18,720 bases of DNA, from contig CALJUR010000088.1 of the NCBI GenBank assembly GCA_937975765.1, forward strand, positions 1 to 18,720. Direction: 5' to 3'. A program made the translations under genes and the position numbers. Source of the DNA: an uncultured Myxococcales bacterium (GTDB taxonomy: Bacteria > Myxococcota_A > UBA9042 > DTJE01). This document shows, one piece after another, positions 16,201-18,720 of this stretch (its first letter is position 1; every line of letters begins with the position of its first letter). The notes beneath the pieces are model-generated. The model was not told the DNA's origin. It was given only the letters and a program-made list of their open reading frames with translations, and made no database searches.

Positions 16201-16369
16201 TACCGTAGGGTTCGCAATGGTCCTGGCAGATCCCTCCCGGCACGACGGCAACGTCCTGGACCGCGTCGCCTTGAATGCAAAGGCCCTGCGTTTCGCATCC
16301 CGCCGGCATCGACGCAGCCAGTCCGGCCAGGCCGGCGAGAAGGATCGACCTCGCGAAGGTGCGGCTCAT
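13277..16369 (-). CDS. Lipoprotein papain-like (C1A) cysteine protease with EGF-like modules and a LamG domain split by a beta-propeller
   Basis: The protein has 1030 residues. The signal peptide ends in PAGC (Cys25), so it is a probable lipoprotein. Two EGF-like Cys modules (48-80, 88-125) precede a papain-fold peptidase (about 165-405) with a complete set of catalytic residues: Gln192, Cys198 in QGECGWCVAHA, His350 in GGHAILLVGY, Asn370 in RNSWG. No inhibitory I29 propeptide is evident. A LamG/concanavalin-type jelly roll begins at about 416 (DLPLEGG, then TVSLWFKAGS) and stops at VLFHQ (500). Seven FG-GAP/VCBS calcium blades follow (501-897). LamG then resumes (about 913-1025: LAVQDGRLVLELHDG, GRWTHVTATYD, IRMYLDG, GAIDEVKVFDRALTADEV). 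The ATG is preceded by GGAGACAGGA. It probably acts at the cell surface on proteins; the LamG and propeller parts suggest adhesion or substrate binding. A 34-base gap separates it from the upstream lipoprotein gene. Confidence 0.9.
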   Translation of the reverse strand: MSRTFARSILLAGLAGLAASMPAGCETQGLCIQGDAVQDVAVVPGGICQDHCEPYGTCVLLDQEPRCLCAPGYHEQGLDCVANSPADPCQGNDCSKRGTCEVVDTARGITRCACQTGFRALGGFCLPSVTPRKGVPQDLGDGKIILLMDDDPAAASSGLTLEEEVPRIDALPSRVDHRADYLRAFCPTTSDQGECGWCVAHATTHLIEALQCAQRRPEILVSEPHLWHVGGKDIEDCEGGWWNGEAVAAAAANALLDLARWPYDTGNMGFMPSAEVLQSGTIRATRPRGVSANSVDDLKAVLAAGFNVAIAVPVFGKMEGEDCRMAAYWRTNGGGFVGLPGPDETRCGGHAILLVGYDDQDSGGVFWFRNSWGRHWPAANGNGYARLTYGFIARHGYNGAYLASLETGTCGALPRPVLDLPLEGGMGGVYEDASGSGNPAQGVGDLEDTQGIVGRAAESQDGSAFLKIGGPGALAQGDSRTVSLWFKAGSSPRRGVLFHQADMLDLDRDGRLDVVLANNYADATGQKTDSFVYYNHPEGFAPEPFRIPTNAASGIASADLDGNGWLDLVIAHDFAGLPDSRKTNLYRGTASGLVPDASGALNPAGGGVAIADLDGDGWMDLVFGSSAEDDGGAARVFLGAESGFDRQRSRALPAGMPRGLSVADLNRDGLPDVVVSNLAGDVSNPGESFAFLNGAAGLDASSPIRFPTDSSYGNAVADLDQDGFPDVVFGSYWDMARTEDYTDDRYDVSSWIYRGTKTGFDLDGRLGLPSFGGLDANVADLDGDGWPDLLMANFYDGTKDNTGAPVQPLDVPSRIYWGSADGFHEADRTELAANACHGMPVADLNGDGWLDVVVPSSWNGTTHDVYTRVFWGGSSGYRSTRATAFPSSGTVAAAIPGSPVCASGTVFGTQPCRYGSVLLAVQDGRLVLELHDGSARASTLSAAFTPGRWTHVTATYDASAGRIRMYLDGQPAGSLDKAFTMGGTFPWRVRLFSDVENLDRFTGAIDEVKVFDRALTADEVACLASPAAGR
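13679..14869 (-). repeat. Seven FG-GAP/VCBS calcium-binding blades
   Basis: This encodes residues 501-897 of the C1A protease. Seven DxDxDGxxD loops begin at Asp505, 559, 612, 664, 718, 780 and 843, spaced 52-63 residues apart, which fits one closed seven-bladed propeller. A degenerate strand after blade seven (AFPSSGTVAAAI, 884-895) looks like the closing strand that pairs with blade one. Confidence 0.85.
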
Positions 16370-16397
16370 TCCTGTCTCCGGGACGTGGGTTGATGCG

Positions 16398-16403
16398 AGT
16401 GTA
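16398..16403 (-). promoter_or_regulatory. Weak candidate -10 element of the C1A protease gene
   Basis: TACACT lies 28 bases before the ATG at 16369, the same distance as the other -10-like elements here, and directly abuts the upstream stop codon. It matches four of six positions and has no clear -35, so read-through from the lipoprotein gene is equally possible. Confidence 0.25.
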
Positions 16404-17120
16404 CTACGGCTGGGCGCAGATTCCCGTGCAGGCCACCAGTTCGACCGTCCGCTCGGTCGGCTCGCCGGCGCCCACCGAGATGCCGTCCTCGTCGTAGGAG
16501 AAGGTGTACTCGCCGTTGGAATTGGCGGCGCGGACCCGCAGATCATAGGTGGCGGTGTCGCTGAGGTTCTCGATCAGCAGCGCGTCGGCCAGGCGCTCCG
16601 CGCAGTCGAAGTCCTCGTCGTAGACGACGGAGGCGCCGTCCTTGTACAGGACGATCCGGATGGTCTTCACCGCGAACTTCGAACAGTTGCCGGCCTCGGC
16701 GAAATCGATCCACAGGCGCAGCGAGGGCAGCACCTGGGTCATCACGACCGTGACGGGACCGTTGGTCTGCTTGCCCAGCACCTTCACCGATCCCGTCGTC
16801 CCGGTGTAGATGACGTTGTTGCCCCCGGCCAGGCCGTCGACCTTGACGGTGTAGGTCCCTTCCTCGACGTCCTTCAGCATCACGTTCTGGTCGGCCGGGG
16901 CGCAGGCGACCGTCTCCTCGAGGACCTGGGTCCCCCCCGAGGTCATCAGGCGAACCCGCACGAAGTCGATGCCCACCTGGGCGCAGGTGCTGGACCCGCT
17001 GCCGATGCGGTAGGCGATCTGGAGGTCCCCGGTCTCGACACTCCCGTCACCACCGCATCCCGCAAGCGAAGAGAGGGCGAAAAAGGCCGCGATCAAGGGC
17101 AGGAAAGTCTGTTTCCACAC
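16404..17120 (-). CDS. Lipoprotein with two tandem beta-sandwich repeats
   Basis: The protein has 238 residues from a GTG start with GGAGG seven bases upstream. A clear lipoprotein signal ends in LAGC (Cys22). The mature part is two related repeats (about 31-128 and 132-231). Each has a Cys near its start (46, 146), an IDFVRVRLM/VKTIRIVLY strand, a second Cys (73, 173), a GTYTVKV/ATYDLRV strand and a closing strand before TVVM/TVEL. The Cys pair in each repeat probably forms a disulfide. This resembles the Ig-like or carboxypeptidase-regulatory type sandwiches common in uncharacterised myxobacterial lipoproteins. Function is unknown; no catalytic residues are seen. The C-terminus adds CTGICAQP with two more cysteines. 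An extended -10-like element precedes it, divergent from the pseudouridine synthase gene. Confidence 0.8.
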   Translation of the reverse strand: MWKQTFLPLIAAFFALSSLAGCGGDGSVETGDLQIAYRIGSGSSTCAQVGIDFVRVRLMTSGGTQVLEETVACAPADQNVMLKDVEEGTYTVKVDGLAGGNNVIYTGTTGSVKVLGKQTNGPVTVVMTQVLPSLRLWIDFAEAGNCSKFAVKTIRIVLYKDGASVVYDEDFDCAERLADALLIENLSDTATYDLRVRAANSNGEYTFSYDEDGISVGAGEPTERTVELVACTGICAQP

Positions 17121-17146
17121 GGTTCCACCTCCAAGGCGATGCACCG

Positions 17147-17155
17147 ATGATATCA
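17147..17155 (-). promoter_or_regulatory. Candidate extended -10 promoter of the lipoprotein gene
   Basis: TGATATCAT on the minus strand is a TGn extension plus TATCAT (five of six -10 positions). It ends 26 bases before the GTG at 17120. No -35 is recognisable, as expected for an extended -10 promoter. Confidence 0.4.
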
Positions 17156-17215
17156 GGTTTCTGCCCCGGGGGAGCCACCGGCTGGCGGTCGCGAGCCACC
17201 GGCGCCTGCCGCCCC

Positions 17216-17226
17216 GGGAGTAGAAT
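17216..17226 (+). promoter_or_regulatory. Candidate -10 element (GGGAGTAGAAT) of the pseudouridine synthase gene
   Basis: TAGAAT (17221-17226) ends 27 bases before the ATG at 17254. It is identical over 11 bases to the element before the kinase-FGE gene. No -35 match is evident at 16-18 bases. Confidence 0.4.
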
Positions 17227-17253
17227 ACCCGCGCCCGGATCGAGGGAGACCGG

Positions 17254-18201
17254 ATGCCCCTGGAACGACGGATGGTCGTGGTGGAAACGGACTCGCCGCG
17301 CGCGGACCTGGTCGTGCAGGCGCTGACCGGAGCCTCCCGGTCGATCGTGCGCGGCATGTTCGACCAGGGCTGCGTGACTCTCAACGGCGCGCCCTGCCGG
17401 GAGGCCGGCCAGCCCGCGGCGGCGGGGACTCGCGTCGAGGTCGCGTTCGAGCCCGGGCGGCGCTACCGGGAGGCGCCCCGGGCGCACGAAGCCCGCGCCT
17501 TCCGCGTGGCCTTCGAGGACCGCTGGCTGGTGGTCGTCGAGAAGGCGGCCGGCGTCCTGACCGTCCCGACCATCCGCCGCGAGACCGACACGCTGGTCCA
17601 CCAGGTGGCGCGGTACTGGTCGCGGGGACGACGCACCCCCCAGCGCGCCTGCATCGTGCACCGGCTGGACTGCGACACGTCCGGGCTGCTGGTGTTCGCG
17701 CGCACCGAGGACCTGGCGCAGGCGCTGAAGCGGCAGTTCGAGGCACACAAGCCCGAACGGGAGTACGCGGCGATCGTGGCGGGCCTCCTGCCCGACGACC
17801 GCGGCACCTTCCGCAGCCGGTTGGCGACCGACGAGGACCTGGACCAGTACTCGACCCACGTGCCGGGCGAAGGGAAGCCGGCCGTGACGCACTACGAGGT
17901 GGTGGAGCGGCTGGACGGGGCGACCTTCGTGCGGGTTCGCCTGGAAACCGGCCGGCGGAACCAGATCCGCGTGCACTTCGCCGAGGCCGGCCATCCCGTG
18001 CTGGGAGACCTGCGGTACCGGCCCGACGAGGCCCGGCATCCCGCGTGGCGCTACCCGCGCCTGGCGCTGCACGCCCGGACGCTGGGCTTCGCGCACCCCG
18101 TGACCGGCGCCCCGGTGCGCGTCACGTCCGACCTGCCCGCGGAGTTCGACGCGTTCCTGCGGCGGACGCGGCGCGAGGACGGTCGTCCCCGGAAGCCGTG
18201 A
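17254..18201 (+). CDS. RluA-family RNA pseudouridine synthase
   Basis: The protein has 315 residues and converts specific uridines to pseudouridine in rRNA or tRNA in the cytoplasm. An S4-like RNA-binding region fills about 13-68 (SRSIVRGMFDQGCVTLNGAP). The catalytic domain has VVVEKAAGVLTVP (93-105), the signature HRLDCDTSG with catalytic Asp139, ETGRRNQIRVHFAEAGHPVLGD (231-252) and a late RLALHA (269-274). Length and motif order fit RluA/RluC/RluD-type enzymes; the exact target base cannot be told from sequence, so no symbol is given. The ATG follows GAGGGAGACCGG; an in-frame ATG at 17272 is less likely. It is divergent from the lipoprotein gene (133-base gap) and converges on the GNAT gene with a six-base gap. 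It looks like a housekeeping gene unrelated to the envelope cluster. Confidence 0.93.
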   Translation: MPLERRMVVVETDSPRADLVVQALTGASRSIVRGMFDQGCVTLNGAPCREAGQPAAAGTRVEVAFEPGRRYREAPRAHEARAFRVAFEDRWLVVVEKAAGVLTVPTIRRETDTLVHQVARYWSRGRRTPQRACIVHRLDCDTSGLLVFARTEDLAQALKRQFEAHKPEREYAAIVAGLLPDDRGTFRSRLATDEDLDQYSTHVPGEGKPAVTHYEVVERLDGATFVRVRLETGRRNQIRVHFAEAGHPVLGDLRYRPDEARHPAWRYPRLALHARTLGFAHPVTGAPVRVTSDLPAEFDAFLRRTRREDGRPRKP

Positions 18202-18207
18202 ACCGGG

Positions 18208-18633
18208 CTAGCGGTCCGCCGTCTCGCCGTCGCGGATCACCTCGACGTACAGCACGCCGGACGTGGCCTGCCGGGTGCCGATGATGCGGAATCCCGACTC
18301 CAGCCCCCACACGAGGGCCCGCGTGTTGGAGGCGTCGATCGCGCCCAGCAGGTAGCGGTAGCCGTACTGGTGGAGGGCCTGCAGGCCGCCCAGGTACAAC
18401 TCCCAGCGGCCTTCCAGTTGCGGCACGCAGAACCCGATGTGCTGGACGTAGAAGGTGTGGCGGTCGTGCAGGTGCCCCGAAAGGAAGCCCAGCACGCGGT
18501 CCCCGTCGATCCCCAGCAGCACCCGCGACGGGACCTGCGCCTCGTCGTATTCCGGGAACGCGCGGGTGTAAAGGTCCCGGTACTCGTCGATGGGCAGGTC
18601 CACGCCAGGCTGAACGATCCGGTAGTCGATCAT
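18208..18633 (-). CDS. Small GNAT-like acyltransferase
   Basis: The protein has 141 residues. The fold pattern fits a GNAT N-acyltransferase: RVLLGIDGDRVLGFLSGHL (37-55), a strand FYVQHIGFCV (61-70), a helix (77-92), and the characteristic ending ASNTRALVWGLESGFRIIGTR (101-121). The acyl-CoA-binding loop usually reads R/QxxGxG/A; here PQLEGRWELYLGG (71-83) follows the strand and lacks a clean match, so cofactor binding may differ. The substrate is unknown. The ATG is preceded by GAGGACGCA; an upstream ATG at 18690 would add 19 residues without support. It converges on the pseudouridine synthase gene. Confidence 0.7.
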   Translation of the reverse strand: MIDYRIVQPGVDLPIDEYRDLYTRAFPEYDEAQVPSRVLLGIDGDRVLGFLSGHLHDRHTFYVQHIGFCVPQLEGRWELYLGGLQALHQYGYRYLLGAIDASNTRALVWGLESGFRIIGTRQATSGVLYVEVIRDGETADR

Positions 18634-18681
18634 TGCGTCCTCTGCGTTCCGGCTGTGCGATCCTCGTACTAACCCGGGCGG

Positions 18682-18687
18682 ATAATA
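18682..18687 (-). promoter_or_regulatory. Candidate -10 element upstream of the GNAT-like gene
   Basis: TATTAT on the minus strand matches five of six -10 positions and lies 48 bases before the ATG at 18633. No -35 is obvious. The rest of the right margin (18634-18720) holds no gene; CTGTGATACAG at 18707-18717 is a short inverted repeat that might belong to a promoter of a gene outside the window. Confidence 0.3.
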
Positions 18688-18720
18688 CATGACAGTCTGG
18701 GGCCCGCTGTGATACAGTTC

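Noticed and set aside
16404..17384. Longer lipoprotein reading starting at 17384
   Set aside because: The extra 88 residues overlap the divergent pseudouridine synthase gene and look like its antisense. The GTG at 17120 has GGAGG and a clean lipobox.
17047..18096. A 349-residue minus-strand frame opposite the pseudouridine synthase gene
   Set aside because: The + strand frame carries all RluA-family motifs. The antisense frame has no domain and Arg/Gly/Pro-rich shadow composition.
18689..18716. Rightward promoter at the window edge (ATGACA with GATACA)
   Set aside because: The -35-like hexamer is good but the -10-like hexamer matches only three positions, and no downstream gene is visible to support it.

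Overview
The window is G+C-rich, roughly two thirds by eye. It reads as a chromosomal piece from a Myxococcota-like (former deltaproteobacterial) bacterium. The evidence is a MYXO-CTERM-like Gly-Cys/TM/Arg segment, a deltaproteobacterial outer-membrane barrel family, MopE-type and thrombospondin type 3 (TSP3) calcium repeats, two eukaryotic-like Ser/Thr kinases with extracytoplasmic tails, and several secreted lipoproteins. No RNA gene, CRISPR array, insertion sequence or phage module was seen. No gene-free stretch exceeds about 135 bases.

Layout. A small + strand gene of unknown function (54-308) converges on a long minus-strand block. In transcription order (right to left) the minus-strand genes are: a two-repeat lipoprotein (17120-16404); a lipoprotein papain-like protease with a LamG domain interrupted by a seven-bladed FG-GAP propeller (16369-13277); a zinc-ribbon kinase with an outside FGE/SUMF1 fold (13212-11329); a second kinase with an outside PEGA-like domain (11226-9790); a TPR-like/PEGA protein (9769-8654); a propeller-like lipoprotein (8657-7446); a 2108-residue lipoprotein metalloprotease with MopE and TSP3 repeats that runs in frame through a MYXO-CTERM-like segment into an outer-membrane barrel (7432-1106); and a second outer-membrane barrel (1097-327). 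To the right, an RluA-family pseudouridine synthase (17254-18201, +) converges on a GNAT-like protein (18633-18208, -). These two look like unrelated neighbours.

How the genes may work together. The five genes from 11226 to 327 are separated by -4 to 20 nt and are probably one operon. It would encode an inner-membrane kinase, a PEGA/TPR periplasmic partner, two surface lipoproteins (one a protease) and two barrels. I infer a cell-envelope surface-display or surface-proteolysis module under Ser/Thr kinase control; no gene here proves the substrate. The upstream protease and kinase-FGE genes follow the same envelope theme but appear to have their own promoters.

The two most unusual observations are the nested LamG/propeller architecture and the in-frame fusion of a sorting-signal protein to a barrel that carries its own signal peptide.
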